Positions 9,091 through 18,728 of a stretch of DNA of 64,000 nt are shown piece after piece. The position numbers and the translations under genes were made by a program. The notes beneath the pieces were generated by a model. It searched no databases. It worked only from the letters and a program-made list of their open reading frames with translations, and was not told where the DNA came from. This DNA comes from Clostridium magnum DSM 2767 (lineage in GTDB: Bacteria; Bacillota; Clostridia; Clostridiales; Clostridiaceae), in contig NZ_LWAE01000004.1 in the NCBI RefSeq assembly GCF_001623875.1, forward strand, positions 248,001 through 312,000, read 5' to 3'. Within the stretch, counting starts at the first letter, position 1. The number at the start of each line of letters is the position of its first letter.

Positions 9091-10083
9091 CTATACAACT
9101 TTTTTTGCGTTATTCTCAGATAGTTCAGCTTTCTTTGCCGAACCTACTATCTTAAACAGTATCATAATAAGTGCAACCCCTGCTACTGCAGAAATAATAT
9201 ATCCTATTACTTCATTTATTCCACCTACAGAATAATCAGGCATCATTGCATTAAAATTAAAACCATGTTCAAATGCATTAGGCACATATCCTACAATATC
9301 TTTTATTTCGTCAGCGCCCCATTCTCCCCAAGCTGTTCCAGTAGCTAAAAGTCCTATAGGAGAAAGTAGTATCATACCAATAAGTAATCCATATAAAGGT
9401 TTTTTACTAGCAGGTTTACCTTCATATATAACTCCTGGAACCATTTTTCTAATGTACCCATATACTCCAGCAGTTACCGCTCCCTCTAATAAACCTATAA
9501 GAAGATGAGGTAAAATCATAGCTGGTATAGAAACACTTAGATCATATGGACAGTAAATCGCTGCTCCTGCTCCATCTTTAAAAAGCAATGGCTGTATTCC
9601 AAATTCAACAGCTGTACAAAAGGCTGCTGCAAGTATTCCTACATAACCACCTATAAAAACTGCTATATATTCTCCTCTATCACTTCTAACTTTGCTCTTT
9701 ATAAACTCATAAACAAAATAACCTAAAAAAGGCATTACGAAAGCCATATTAAAACAGTTGGCTGCGAGAGCAAGTATTCCTCCATCCCCGAAGAATAATG
9801 CTTGAATTAACAAAGCTATAGTAACAGAAATGGTTGCTGCATAAGGTCCAATAAGTATGGCAGTTAACACCGCTCCAACTGCGTGAGCTGTAGTTCCACC
9901 TGGAACTGGTACATTAAACATCATAATTAGAAAAGAAAAAGCGGCACAAACGCCAAGTATAGGCATTTTTCTTTTACTTACTTCTTCCTTCACTTTTTTA
10001 ACGGCTCTTGCCCACACTGGCAACATTACAGCTCCCATTACTGCACAAGTTGATGGACTTAAATAGTTATCTGGAATATGCAT
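9091..10083 (-). CDS. cbiM: CbiM/NikM-type cobalt or nickel ECF transporter S-component with fused C-terminal domain
   Basis: This is the membrane substrate-capture subunit of an energy-coupling-factor metal importer. It opens with MHIPDNYLSP, the metal-binding N-terminus in which Met1, His2 and a later His coordinate Co2+ or Ni2+. Multiple membrane helices follow, with the conserved VPGGTTAHAVGAVL segment. At 330 residues it is longer than plain CbiM; the tail (about 245-330) ends in one more helix, as in NikMN or PDGLE-type fusions. A TAGGGGG Shine-Dalgarno site precedes ATG. No CbiQ or CbiO follows, so the energising subunits are elsewhere. Cobalt and nickel cannot be told apart here. Confidence 0.88.
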   Translation of the reverse strand: MHIPDNYLSPSTCAVMGAVMLPVWARAVKKVKEEVSKRKMPILGVCAAFSFLIMMFNVPVPGGTTAHAVGAVLTAILIGPYAATISVTIALLIQALFFGDGGILALAANCFNMAFVMPFLGYFVYEFIKSKVRSDRGEYIAVFIGGYVGILAAAFCTAVEFGIQPLLFKDGAGAAIYCPYDLSVSIPAMILPHLLIGLLEGAVTAGVYGYIRKMVPGVIYEGKPASKKPLYGLLIGMILLSPIGLLATGTAWGEWGADEIKDIVGYVPNAFEHGFNFNAMMPDYSVGGINEVIGYIISAVAGVALIMILFKIVGSAKKAELSENNAKKVV

Positions 10084-10200
10084 AAATAAACCCCCTAAGT
10101 TTATATGTAATTTATTTTTTTATGTTACTTTTATATACCTATTATATTAGCAAATTCCATGCCAAAGCGAAAGTCACCGTTTTCCCCTAAAATATAAAAA

Positions 10201-10245
10201 ATATTTCTCAAAACGATACAAAATCAGTTTCATTTTGAGAAATAT
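10201..10245 (-). terminator. Terminator after lipA
   Basis: A 13-bp perfect stem, ATATTTCTCAAAA against TTTTGAGAAATAT, is followed on the minus strand by T-rich sequence. It sits about 40 bases after the lipA stop and upstream of cbiM. Confidence 0.8.
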
Positions 10246-10286
10246 CCATTTTTTATTTTCATTATGAAACATTGAAATATGTATAG

Positions 10287-11135
10287 CTATTCAAATACTT
10301 TCTCTGCATAATAAGAACTTCTAACTAATGGGCCTGAAGAAATATACTTAAACCCCATATCTAAAGCTATATTTTCATACTTTTTAAATACATCTGGATG
10401 AATATACTCAATAACAGGATGATGCTTTGATGAAGGTGCTAAATACTGTCCTATAGTAATTATATCACAATCTATTTCTTTTAAGTCTTTTAATATTGAT
10501 ATTACATCTTCTTCTGTTTCACCAAGACCAAGCATAAAACCTGACTTAGTTAAAATTGTGTTGTCCATTTTTTTTACTCTAGACAAAAGTTCTAAGGAAC
10601 GTTCATAAACTGCCATAGGTCTAACTTCCTTATATAAGGAAGGAGCCGTTTCTACATTATGATTTATTACATCCGGCTTTGAATCAACTACCTTTTTCAA
10701 TGCTTCCTCATCACCTCTAAAATCTGGAATTAAAACCTCTATAGTTATTTTTTTATTCAATTTTCTTATTTCTTCTACAATCTTAGCAAAATGACCAGCT
10801 CCCCCATCTGGAATATCATCTCTCGTTACTGATGTTATTACTGCATGTTTCAAATTCAATTTACTAACAGCTTGTGCTATATTAAAAGGCTCTTTTTCAT
10901 CTACAATCTCAGGCTTTTCTTTTGTCACATTACAGAAAGTACAATTACGTGTACAGTTTCTGCCAAGTACCATAAAAGTAGCAGTTCTTTTACTGAAGCA
11001 TTCACATCTATTAGGACAGTTTGCCTCTCTACAAACAGTATTAAGCGAATGTTCTTTTAATACTTTGTGCACTATATCAGAACTTTGTCCCCCTTTTATC
11101 TTAACTCTTAACCATTCCGGTTTTCTTTTATACAT
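10287..11135 (-). CDS. lipA: Lipoyl synthase
   Basis: LipA is a radical-SAM enzyme that inserts two sulfurs into protein-bound octanoyl groups. The auxiliary cluster motif [12 protein letters not shown] (residues 35-46) and the radical-SAM motif CTRNCTFC are both present. The C-terminal [12 protein letters not shown] includes the Arg-Ser-Ser-Tyr signature. The 282-residue length is normal. lplA lies directly upstream on the same strand, giving a lipoate attachment and synthesis pair. Confidence 0.96.
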   Translation of the reverse strand: MYKRKPEWLRVKIKGGQSSDIVHKVLKEHSLNTVCREANCPNRCECFSKRTATFMVLGRNCTRNCTFCNVTKEKPEIVDEKEPFNIAQAVSKLNLKHAVITSVTRDDIPDGGAGHFAKIVEEIRKLNKKITIEVLIPDFRGDEEALKKVVDSKPDVINHNVETAPSLYKEVRPMAVYERSLELLSRVKKMDNTILTKSGFMLGLGETEEDVISILKDLKEIDCDIITIGQYLAPSSKHHPVIEYIHPDVFKKYENIALDMGFKYISSGPLVRSSYYAEKVFE

Positions 11136-11210
11136 AGTAAAAACACCCCTATTTTCTTAAGTAATTTTTTCTGCAAGTTATTATATTAATCTCAGTATAG
11201 ACAAACTGAA

Positions 11211-12194
11211 TTATTCAAACATTATCTCCAATAAATTTTCTTTTGTAATGTTACTCATATATTTTTCAATATCGATACTACTGAAAACATTATCAACATC
11301 TTCTTGCAAATATCTAACTCCAGTTAATAGTTCTTCAATTTCCTTTACTTCGCCTTTACTAAAAAAGTCTCCGTAAAATCTTATTTCTTTAATTAGTCCT
11401 TTATGTACATTTATATTAGCTTGTACTATTCCACCTAAAAACTTTTTCTCATTAGAATAGCTAAACTTAGGAGAATGACCATAATTCCACTCCCAGGTTT
11501 CATATTTTTCATCAGATATTTTTCTTATTTCTGCCCATTCCTCATCAGAAAACTCATAAAATTTTTCATCACCATACTCACTAATAATATAATTGTTTAA
11601 AAAATCCTTAAACTCTATTACGCTCATAGGCTCCTTAAGACGTTCACTTATATTTGTAACTCTACTAGCTACGGACTTAATTGCTTTATCTTGAAACTTT
11701 ATTTCTTTTACCTTTAAAGCTTTAACTAAATCTGACATAGCAGAGGAAAATAAAATACTACCATGATGCAATATCTTATTTTTAGAATTATACTGGGCAT
11801 TTCCAGAAAATTTTCTACCATCAATAGTTAAATCATTTCTTCCAGATAACTCCGCTTTTATTGATAGCTTTTCCAATGCATTAATTATTGGATTGGTAAA
11901 TTTACTAAAATCGGCGAAGTTATTCTCATCCAACTTAGATATAAAAGTAAAAAGTATATTTCCTAAATCACAGAAAATAGCTCCTCCACCAGACATTCTT
12001 CTAACTACTGGAATGCTATGTTCTTTTACATACTCAATATTAATCTCTGAAAGAGTATTTTGATTCTTTCCTATTAATATACAAGGTTCATTTCTCCAAA
12101 GTATAAAACAATCATCATCAAACTTATTCAAAGCATATTCCTCAATAGCGTGATTAATACAAGGATTGGTATTATCGTGCTTAATAAAAATCAT
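11211..12194 (-). CDS. lplA: Lipoate-protein ligase A
   Basis: This ligase activates lipoate with ATP and transfers it to lipoyl domains. Visible motifs are RRMSGGGAIFCDLGN (lipoate loop, about residues 70-84) and NDLTIDGRKFSGNAQ (about 125-140), including the catalytic lysine region. The accessory C-terminal domain is present (327 residues). Start is supported by AGGGGGAG before ATG 12194. It is probably cotranscribed with lipA, 75 bases downstream. Both would modify lipoyl proteins encoded outside the window. Confidence 0.94.
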   Translation of the reverse strand: MIFIKHDNTNPCINHAIEEYALNKFDDDCFILWRNEPCILIGKNQNTLSEINIEYVKEHSIPVVRRMSGGGAIFCDLGNILFTFISKLDENNFADFSKFTNPIINALEKLSIKAELSGRNDLTIDGRKFSGNAQYNSKNKILHHGSILFSSAMSDLVKALKVKEIKFQDKAIKSVASRVTNISERLKEPMSVIEFKDFLNNYIISEYGDEKFYEFSDEEWAEIRKISDEKYETWEWNYGHSPKFSYSNEKKFLGGIVQANINVHKGLIKEIRFYGDFFSKGEVKEIEELLTGVRYLQEDVDNVFSSIDIEKYMSNITKENLLEIMFE

Positions 12195-12347
12195 ATTGCT
12201 CCCCCTATTAATTAAATTTTTACCTATCTCCAGCTTATTAGAAGTGAAAAATAATTAAGTCTACTACTTCTATCTTTAATCTATTATTTAAGTGGTAATT
12301 AGACCTATAAATCTATAATATAACATAATTCGGAATTTTTCAAATTC

Positions 12348-12387
12348 ACTGTATGAAATCTGTATGAGCAAAATCTACTCATACAGT
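12348..12387. repeat. Inverted repeat upstream of lplA
   Basis: ACTGTATGA at 12348 pairs with TCATACAGT ending at 12387, and an internal TGTATGAG can pair alternatively with CTCATACA. It could be an operator or a leader hairpin for lplA. No T-run makes a clear terminator. Confidence 0.45.
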
Positions 12388-12422
12388 ATCGATAATAAGC
12401 CAAGCGTCATAGTTGAACTTAC

Positions 12423-12557
12423 ATGAAGTGGAAACTTGAATCAGATGGAGTTTCAAACTCCACCTGATTCTTAGTTGAGCGAATCCAGGGACGTAGCCGC
12501 TCGGGACGTACACTTTGAAGAAAATGGGAGTATTAGAGCAGGTAGTCATCGGATAAA
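12423..12557 (+). repeat. Two-hairpin modular repeat, copy 3
   Basis: Starts ATGAAGTGGAAACTTGAATC and ends GTCATCGGATAAA. Hairpin 1 uses the GGAG/CTCC variant of the arm. Hairpin 2 is partly degraded (CTCGGGACGTACAC replaces CTCTTTACTCCCAC). The copy ends one base from the stop codon of the 89-residue gene on the opposite strand. Confidence 0.85.
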
Positions 12558-12558
12558 T

Positions 12559-12828
12559 CTACTGAATATATGCGTCTACTACTGTAGATACATAATGGTC
12601 TTGCCCTTCTTTTACAACAGTAACAACCTTTGGAGCTTTTCTACTGCCAACATGAGTATCATATGTCTGAAGCCCCGTATCATCTGACTCTTCAGTTCTT
12701 TTAATAACTACCTCCGATTGTCCTTCATATTCATATCCTTCATAAGCAGATTTTATTTTATCCTGTAGTTGGTCTGCCTGACAGTCTATATTTTTTATAT
12801 CTTCTAATACTTCTTCTATATTTTTCAT
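12559..12828 (-). CDS. Hypothetical protein of 89 residues
   Basis: I do not recognise this protein. It is acidic and soluble, with an N-terminal helical stretch (about residues 1-28) and a beta-prone C-terminal half (about 38-89) containing RKAPKVVTVVKEGQDHYVST. It has an excellent AGGAGGG site before the ATG. The TAG stop is one base from repeat copy 3, and there is no terminator other than that repeat. No functional inference is justified. Confidence 0.7.
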   Translation of the reverse strand: MKNIEEVLEDIKNIDCQADQLQDKIKSAYEGYEYEGQSEVVIKRTEESDDTGLQTYDTHVGSRKAPKVVTVVKEGQDHYVSTVVDAYIQ

Positions 12829-12923
12829 TTCTTAGCCCTCCTAAAATAGTTCATAATTCATACTCTATTATTCTCGATAATAGGATATAAAATTCTATTT
12901 CAGGATATATTCACAATAGAAAA

Positions 12924-12954
12924 TTAGACCAAAAACTTAACATCTTTGGTCTAA
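12924..12954 (-). terminator. Terminator after pepD
   Basis: A 10-bp stem, TTAGACCAAA against TTTGGTCTAA, lies 12 bases past the pepD stop. An ATTTT run follows on the minus strand. Confidence 0.75.
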
Positions 12955-12966
12955 TATATATTATTA

Positions 12967-14430
12967 TTATTTTATATTCTTCAAAACTTCCACTAGGTAA
13001 TCCCACATTCTTTGAACAGAAGAAATACTCATATGCTCATCAGGAGTGTGTACATCATAAAGATTTGGTCCAAATGAAATCATATCCATTTTGCCATCAA
13101 ACTTCTCTCCTAATAGACCGCATTCAAGCCCTGCATGAATTGCAGTTATTTCTGGCTTATGCCCATTGATTTTCTCAAATACTTCCACGAAAGTATTTCT
13201 AATCTTTGAATCAGGATTATATGCCCATTCTGGATAATCAGATTCCTTAGAAACTGTTGCACCAACAAGCTTTGCAATAGTTTCTACTCTTGTAAATATA
13301 TCCCTCTTCAAGCTGTTTACCGAGCTTCTAATAGCACTTATAAATTCTATTCTATCTTCTTCTGTTGTCACTACTCCAAGATTTATTGAGCTCTCTACTA
13401 ACCCCGGAATATCCATGCTCATGGAACTAATTCCATCTTGAACTAAGTATAAATAGTTAATTACACTCTCTGTACTTTTGCGTGATAACACTCTAGAAGT
13501 TCCTTCGGATAAAACCTCAAAATTCACTCTTAAATCTGGATCTGGTGTTCTAAGCTCGTCCTTTAATATCTGCTCTAATTCAGTTATTTTTTCACTTACC
13601 TTAACCTTATCTTCAGATTTAACTAATATAACTGCATCTGCTTCACGTGGAATTGCATTGTGCTTTGATCCTCCAGTAATTTCACCTAATGTAAAATCTA
13701 CAGAATCAGATAATATAGCAAGTATACGTCCCATTAGCTTATTTGAGTTTCCTCTTCCCTTATTAATCTCCATTCCAGAGTGTCCACCCTTTAGTCCTCT
13801 GATTCTTATTACGCACGTTACTAAATCTTTATCTGGTTCCTCCCAAACAGCAGGGATTGTAGTTTTAGCAGTTATTCCTCCAGCACAGCTTACAAGAAGA
13901 GTTCCTTCTTCTTCTGAATCTATATTAATAAGAATTCTACCATCTATATTGTTAGGATTTAATGCCTCTGCTCCAGCCATACCTGTTTCCTCTTCTGTTG
14001 TAACTAACAATTCTAAAGCCGGATGCTGGATTTCTTTAGAAGCTAAAATTGCCATTCCCATTGCAACTGCAATTCCATTATCTGCTCCAAGAGTTGTTCC
14101 TGTTGCATAAATCATGTCATCAATAATTTTTAACTGCAGCGGATCTTTCGTAAAATCATGTTGTGTATCTACATTCTTTTCACAAACCATATCCATATGC
14201 CCTTGTATAATTACTGATGGTCTATTTTCATACCCAGAAGTTGCCTTCTTTTTAATGATTACATTTAATGCTGGGTCCTGAATAACTTCTAAGTTGTGTT
14301 GTTCTGCAAATGATACTAGATAATTGCTAACCCCTCTTTCATTCCCTGATCCTCTTGGAATTCGAGAAAGTTCTTCGAAATACTTAAATACTTCAAGAGG
14401 TTTTATGTCCTTTAATATTCTATTTACCAC
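12967..14430 (-). CDS. pepD: Aminoacyl-histidine dipeptidase (PepD, M20C)
   Basis: This is a zinc dipeptidase (carnosinase-like) of about 487 residues. M20 motifs: GHMDMV metal histidine and aspartate, GADNGIAVAMG, the TTEEETGMAGA glutamate pair, and a late IHAGLECG. The open frame extends upstream to an ATG at 14523, but that part is not PepD-like and has no good ribosome site. GTG 14430, with GGAAAGG nine bases ahead and the typical start VVNRILKDIKPLEVF, is preferred. It is the second M20 peptidase in the window after pepT, fitting peptide fermentation. Confidence 0.92.
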   Translation of the reverse strand: MVNRILKDIKPLEVFKYFEELSRIPRGSGNERGVSNYLVSFAEQHNLEVIQDPALNVIIKKKATSGYENRPSVIIQGHMDMVCEKNVDTQHDFTKDPLQLKIIDDMIYATGTTLGADNGIAVAMGMAILASKEIQHPALELLVTTEEETGMAGAEALNPNNIDGRILINIDSEEEGTLLVSCAGGITAKTTIPAVWEEPDKDLVTCVIRIRGLKGGHSGMEINKGRGNSNKLMGRILAILSDSVDFTLGEITGGSKHNAIPREADAVILVKSEDKVKVSEKITELEQILKDELRTPDPDLRVNFEVLSEGTSRVLSRKSTESVINYLYLVQDGISSMSMDIPGLVESSINLGVVTTEEDRIEFISAIRSSVNSLKRDIFTRVETIAKLVGATVSKESDYPEWAYNPDSKIRNTFVEVFEKINGHKPEITAIHAGLECGLLGEKFDGKMDMISFGPNLYDVHTPDEHMSISSVQRMWDYLVEVLKNIK

Positions 14431-14939
14431 CTTTACCATCCTTTCCATTAATTCATTTACATATGAAATAAATCTAAATAATAACATTTTTGCATGATTA
14501 TATTTCACCATAAACTCTAACAAAAATCAATACTTGTAAGAAAATATAATTTCATTCAATTTTTGCTTCATAAGCTCATTATTCTTCGTAGTCTAACATC
14601 TAAATAATAGACTTATGTTCACAGAAATATCCCACCTAAAACATATCTATAGCCTAAGTAGATTTTTTATATTAATAATAAAATTTATATTTACATTTTC
14701 ACCAATAACCTTTATAATAATTACAAGATAATAATTATCCCCTAATAATAATTATCTTGTAATTATTAAATTTTTATACTCCCCCTATTGATCCTCCTTA
14801 AACTTAGAATCGGAGATTTAGCTTCATTTCATAGCTAAATCTCCAGTTAACGTTTTGCATATAAATAGCACTTGAAACCCATAATAAAAATTAGAATATC
14901 ATTTACAAATTGAAATTTCTTAATAATTGGAGTGATAAC
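14431..14939. other. Intergenic region with two hairpins
   Basis: About 500 bases between divergent pepD and the Bfd-like gene. One hairpin near 14716-14767 (AAGATAATAATTAT against an almost perfect complement) is followed by ATTAAATTTTT. Another at 14812-14844 pairs GGAGATTTAGCT with AGCTAAATCTCC. No gene with a ribosome site was seen. The second hairpin may be a leader element of the ferredoxin-like gene. Confidence 0.5.
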
Positions 14940-15149
14940 ATGGAACAAAATATAAAACCAGAGATTCTAGATAAGCTTACAAAAGTGTGTATTTGTAAAG
15001 GAATATCTAGAGCTACTATAAAAAACGCTATATTGAATGGGGCTACAACAATAGAAGAAGTTAAAAAATCCACAGGGGCTGGATCCGGTTCTTGTGTTGG
15101 TAAACGCTGCACTCCTAAAATTGAACAATTACTAGAAGAGTTAAAATAA
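14940..15149 (+). CDS. Bfd-like [2Fe-2S]-binding protein
   Basis: A 69-residue BFD-type ferredoxin-like protein. Four cysteines (CICKG at residues 17-19, then SCVGKRC about 35 residues on) form the BFD [2Fe-2S] pattern, with the ATIKNAILNGATTIEEV helix between. Bfd proteins deliver electrons to, or stabilise clusters in, partners such as bacterioferritin or NAD(P)H oxidoreductases. The frame opens at ATG 14910, but GGAGTG sits five bases before ATG 14940, which I take as the start. It stands alone, with its own terminator and no bacterioferritin next to it. Confidence 0.85.
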   Translation: MEQNIKPEILDKLTKVCICKGISRATIKNAILNGATTIEEVKKSTGAGSGSCVGKRCTPKIEQLLEELK

Positions 15150-15151
15150 TA

Positions 15152-15192
15152 AAAAAACAGCTTTGTAATATGCTTACAAAACTGTTTTTTTA
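15152..15192 (+). terminator. Terminator after the Bfd-like gene
   Basis: AAAACAGCTTTGTAA pairs with TTACAAAACTGTTTT (one bulge), followed by TTTT. Confidence 0.8.
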
Positions 15193-15270
15193 TTTTATAA
15201 TAAAGTTAGACATTTATTTTATTTTTGAAAGGAGTAAATAAAAAATTTGGTTTAACTTACCATTTTTTTA

Positions 15271-17628
15271 GTGATTATTATGGATGACATGTTTATAAGT
15301 AATAAAAATTTCTATGAAAATTTAAGTTTCTTATCAAATATTTCTGTACCATTAATTCTTATGGATACTAATGGCTGTATAAAAGAATTAAATGATGCAG
15401 CATATGAAATGTTTCATAATATATTCATCAATAGAAATATAGATATCTCAAAAGAGAAATCAAAAAATACACTTTGGTTTATTAGAGATGAATTTATATC
15501 TTTTAGAAATAGCACTAATGCTTCTGATCATTTTTATAAAGAGGTAAAAATAAGAAATATTCACTGGACTTTTAACGGACAATTTTTAAAATTAGAAGAT
15601 CAAATTGTCTTAATTTTAAATTATCGGTTACATAAAGGTGAATCGATAAAGAATGCTCTTCAGCTAGCATCTATTGTAGATTCATCAGAGGATGCTATTA
15701 TAGCAACAGATTTAGATGGAGAAATAATAAGCTGGAATAAGGCATCCGAAAGAATTTATGGATATAGCAAAAAAGAAATAGTAGGAAAAAACTTTATAAT
15801 CTTGGCTCCAGATAAAAAAATAGAAGAAGCCTCAAAACTACTAAACAAAATAAAGAAAGGCCAAGAAATTAAAAACTTTGAACTTAAGGTTTTAACTGTT
15901 CAGGGCGAAGAAATCTATCTATCTGTAAATATATCACCAATAAGAAATCATTACGGTGATATAGTAGGCGCTTGTGCCATAGCTAGAGATATAACTGAAA
16001 ATAAAAAACTTCATCAGGAATTATATAATAGCGAAAAAAGATTTAGAAGCATCTATGAACAATCTCCTATCGGCATAGAGCTATTCGACGCCAACGGTGT
16101 AGCAATATCTGCAAACAAATCTTTTTGTAAGATGTTTAAAATAAATGATGTTACTGACTTTAAACACGATAATTTCTTTGAAAGTCCTTATATGGCAAAA
16201 GAGGTAAAAGAAAAAATTATTAAAAAGCAGACTTCTAGAATAACCTGCAAATATGTTTTAGTAAAACGACCTAACTCTAATATTAATAAAGAAGGAATCT
16301 GTTACTTTGATATGATAACAACACCAATTTTAAATGAACAAGGAGAGCTTTCTTCCATATTATGCCAAGTACAGGATATAACTAAAAAAATAGAATCGGA
16401 AAAAGAATTAAAAAAGGCTAAAATTTCTGCTGAAGAAGCTAATAGTTCAAAAAGTAAATTTTTGGCGAATATGAGTCATGAAATAAGAACCCCTATAAAT
16501 GGAATAATGGGTATGACAGACTTAGCATTGATGACTGATCTTACCGATGAACAAAAGGAATATTTAAATATGGTTAAAACCTCTTCTAGACACCTACTTG
16601 ATATAGTTAACGATATTTTAGACATTTCAAAAATAGAGGCAGGCAAATTTAAATTAGATTTAGAGTCTTTTAATCTTGAAGAAAAAATTAAAAAACTAAT
16701 AAAAAACTTCTCTATTCTTGCTGAGGAAAAATTTATAGAAGTTATGTATTTTATAGACCCAAGGCTAAGCGATATTGATATAATTAGTGACCCACTGAGA
16801 TTAAATCAAATTTTAATGAATCTATTAAGCAATGCCTTAAAGTTTACTGAGAAAGGTACAATAATTCTTTGCGCTAAAAGAATACAAGCTCCTGATGGAA
16901 TAATTAGAGCTCAGTTTTCTGTATCTGACACTGGTATAGGTATACCCGAAGATAAGATGGACAAACTTTTTAAAAATTTCAGCCAAGTAGATGATTCCTA
17001 TACAAAAAAATATGGTGGAACAGGGCTTGGACTCGCTATATCAAAACAAATTGTCAATATGATGAATGGCAGCATATGGGTAAACAGTACAAAAGGTCAA
17101 GGTAGCTGCTTCTATTTTACCGCCGAATTTGCGCCTTCTAAAAATAATAATCACACTACAACTGATAGCAATGAATCAGAATTATTTAATGAAGATTTCC
17201 AGTACAGCAGTAGTCCAAATAAATATTATGACATATCACAAGATGAAGTTGTATATCCCTATAGTAAAACCATATTAATTGTAGATGATAATGAAATAAA
17301 TCAACGGCTTATTTCATCTTTATTAGCTAAAAAAGGTTACAATTATATCTCAGCCTTTAATGGAAATGAAGCTTTAAAGATACTAGAATGTCAAATTGTA
17401 GATTTAATACTTATGGATATTCAAATGCCGGAATTAAATGGATTAAAGACAACAATGGCTATCAGAGATTCAGAAAATGTAATAGGAATACATATCCCTA
17501 TTATAGCTATGACGGCCTATGCAATGATGGGTGACAAAGAGAATTTTTTAGATTCGGGTATGGATGACTATATATCAAAACCAATTGACTTCCAAACCTT
17601 TTATGATATTATTGAAAAATATATTTAG
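15271..17628 (+). CDS. Multi-PAS hybrid histidine kinase with receiver domain
   Basis: A soluble sensor kinase of up to 785 residues. Order: three PAS-like domains (about 15-110, 130-245, 255-375), HisKA with the phospho-acceptor in NMSHEIRTPING (about residue 410), an ATPase domain with DTGIGIP and GTGLGLAIS (about 510-625), and a C-terminal receiver (about 670-785) with VDDNEINQRL, phospho-Asp in LILMDIQMPELNG, and DYISKP. No membrane segment is visible, so it senses something cytosolic, possibly through PAS cofactors. GTG 15271, ATG 15280 and ATG 15289 are all possible starts; none has a convincing ribosome site. No separate response regulator is adjacent. Confidence 0.92.
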   Translation: MIIMDDMFISNKNFYENLSFLSNISVPLILMDTNGCIKELNDAAYEMFHNIFINRNIDISKEKSKNTLWFIRDEFISFRNSTNASDHFYKEVKIRNIHWTFNGQFLKLEDQIVLILNYRLHKGESIKNALQLASIVDSSEDAIIATDLDGEIISWNKASERIYGYSKKEIVGKNFIILAPDKKIEEASKLLNKIKKGQEIKNFELKVLTVQGEEIYLSVNISPIRNHYGDIVGACAIARDITENKKLHQELYNSEKRFRSIYEQSPIGIELFDANGVAISANKSFCKMFKINDVTDFKHDNFFESPYMAKEVKEKIIKKQTSRITCKYVLVKRPNSNINKEGICYFDMITTPILNEQGELSSILCQVQDITKKIESEKELKKAKISAEEANSSKSKFLANMSHEIRTPINGIMGMTDLALMTDLTDEQKEYLNMVKTSSRHLLDIVNDILDISKIEAGKFKLDLESFNLEEKIKKLIKNFSILAEEKFIEVMYFIDPRLSDIDIISDPLRLNQILMNLLSNALKFTEKGTIILCAKRIQAPDGIIRAQFSVSDTGIGIPEDKMDKLFKNFSQVDDSYTKKYGGTGLGLAISKQIVNMMNGSIWVNSTKGQGSCFYFTAEFAPSKNNNHTTTDSNESELFNEDFQYSSSPNKYYDISQDEVVYPYSKTILIVDDNEINQRLISSLLAKKGYNYISAFNGNEALKILECQIVDLILMDIQMPELNGLKTTMAIRDSENVIGIHIPIIAMTAYAMMGDKENFLDSGMDDYISKPIDFQTFYDIIEKYI

Positions 17629-17647
17629 TCCAGCAAAACTAAAGGTT

Positions 17648-17688
17648 TGAGTATTATAAAGCTGTAAAATATAGCTTTATAATACTCA
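17648..17688. terminator. Hairpin after the hybrid kinase
   Basis: TGAGTATTATAAAGCT pairs perfectly with AGCTTTATAATACTCA about 20 bases past the kinase stop. The T-run is weak, so it may act bidirectionally between the convergent genes. Confidence 0.65.
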
Positions 17689-17732
17689 GATTATTCAAGA
17701 ACACTATTCCTTGCATAGTGTCTTTGACCTCT

Positions 17733-18260
17733 TTACCTCTTCCACAGTTTATATAAATCTGGCCTTTCCTCTCTCAATATCCTATAAAACTTTTTTGAAA
17801 CATTCTGTCTTCTAAGTTCTCGTAGTAAAAGTCTAGGATAACGTTCTTTCCATGTAGTCTGCGATGCAGGATCAATAACCATTATTGACTCATCTTCTTT
17901 TACATATATATGTGCACCTCTAATATCTAATCTTTTAAAATCGAATTTTCTGAATTCTTCTATGAGATTAATTAGGTTTCTAGCTAAAGTCTTGCTTAAT
18001 CCATTTTTTCTTATATAAGAAGAAAGAACCTCACCCTCAACATAGTCTCTAATAATGACTTTATCAATTTTTGTATAAACTCTAGGGAAATATTTACTCC
18101 CCTGTGCAGCTTTTAGTGTTTCATATTCCTCTCTACATGCACGTTCCGTTTTACAAATCTTTATAACTTTTCCATCAGGCATTAAGTATACCTTTCCGTT
18201 CTTACCATGGCCTAAATATTTAAATTTATCTAATTCATATTGTTCTTCGAAAATCATCAT
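17733..18260 (-). CDS. Small eukaryotic-like protein-kinase-fold protein
   Basis: A 175-residue kinase-fold protein, shorter than a canonical Ser/Thr kinase (about 250-300 residues). It keeps a glycine-loop-like LGHGKNGKVYL (about residues 16-26), a lysine in GKVIKIC, a hinge RDYVEGE, and an AHIYVKEDESIMVIDPAS segment resembling the catalytic and DFG loops (DP for DFG). The classical HRD aspartate is not obvious; DIRGAH may substitute. It resembles the small lipopolysaccharide- or Rio-like kinases of Firmicutes. Substrate unknown. AAGGAGG precedes ATG. Confidence 0.65.
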   Translation of the reverse strand: MMIFEEQYELDKFKYLGHGKNGKVYLMPDGKVIKICKTERACREEYETLKAAQGSKYFPRVYTKIDKVIIRDYVEGEVLSSYIRKNGLSKTLARNLINLIEEFRKFDFKRLDIRGAHIYVKEDESIMVIDPASQTTWKERYPRLLLRELRRQNVSKKFYRILREERPDLYKLWKR

Positions 18261-18728
18261 CTAAATCCTCCTTTATTATTATGTAATATCTTTATTAAGC
18301 AGGAGCATTAAAATCAGATTTTCTTTCCTTACTTATTACTATACTAAAGTTTACGGAAAAGTGTACCAAGCTTCCTATAGTTATCTGTATGTGGAAATTT
18401 AATTAAGCAATATACTATATGGAAATTTTTAATATTTTTTAATGTGAAATTTAAAACCACATTAAATATCACGTTCTAAAGTGGAACAATAGTTCAAAAA
18501 AAGAACAGTGTTTTTTGAATATATGTATAAAAATGGCACAAAACCATACTATCTCATATTACAAACGGGCATAATACCATATTCTTACTATTGGTATAGT
18601 TATTGCTATTAAATAATTATGGATATAAAGTATATAAATTACAAAATCTCAACAATATGTCATGTATAGTAGAAGAACAAATCGTTCCAATACTTTGCAT
18701 AAAATCAAATTTTTAGGGGGTAGAAAAA
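18261..18728. promoter_or_regulatory. Upstream region of the first Fe-alcohol dehydrogenase
   Basis: About 470 AT-rich bases between the divergent kinase-like gene and the dehydrogenase, with no ORF carrying a ribosome site. TTGCTA near 18609 and TATAAA near 18624 form a poor promoter candidate (15-base spacer). TGGCAC near 18534 lacks the TTGC box needed for a sigma-54 site. AGGGGG precedes the dehydrogenase ATG. Specific operators cannot be named. Confidence 0.35.

Noticed and set aside
10084..10200. Cobalamin or Ni/Co riboswitch upstream of cbiM
   Set aside because: The region is short and shows no B12-box or conserved NiCo core; only a small GC-richer patch (AACGGTGACTTTCGC on the minus strand) is seen.
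12475..12687. Open frame reading through repeat copy 3 (SRDVAARDVHFEENGSIR type peptide)
   Set aside because: The same peptide flavour appears at 49526-49720 only because both frames cross the repeat. There is no ribosome site, and it overlaps a well-supported gene on the other strand.
13478..14110. 210-residue antisense frame inside pepD
   Set aside because: A shadow of the pepD coding frame with low-complexity Ser/Ile/Pro composition and no start signal; pepD is strongly supported.
18530..18560. Sigma-54 promoter upstream of the first alcohol dehydrogenase
   Set aside because: TGGCAC is present, but the required TTGC at ten-base GG-GC spacing is absent.
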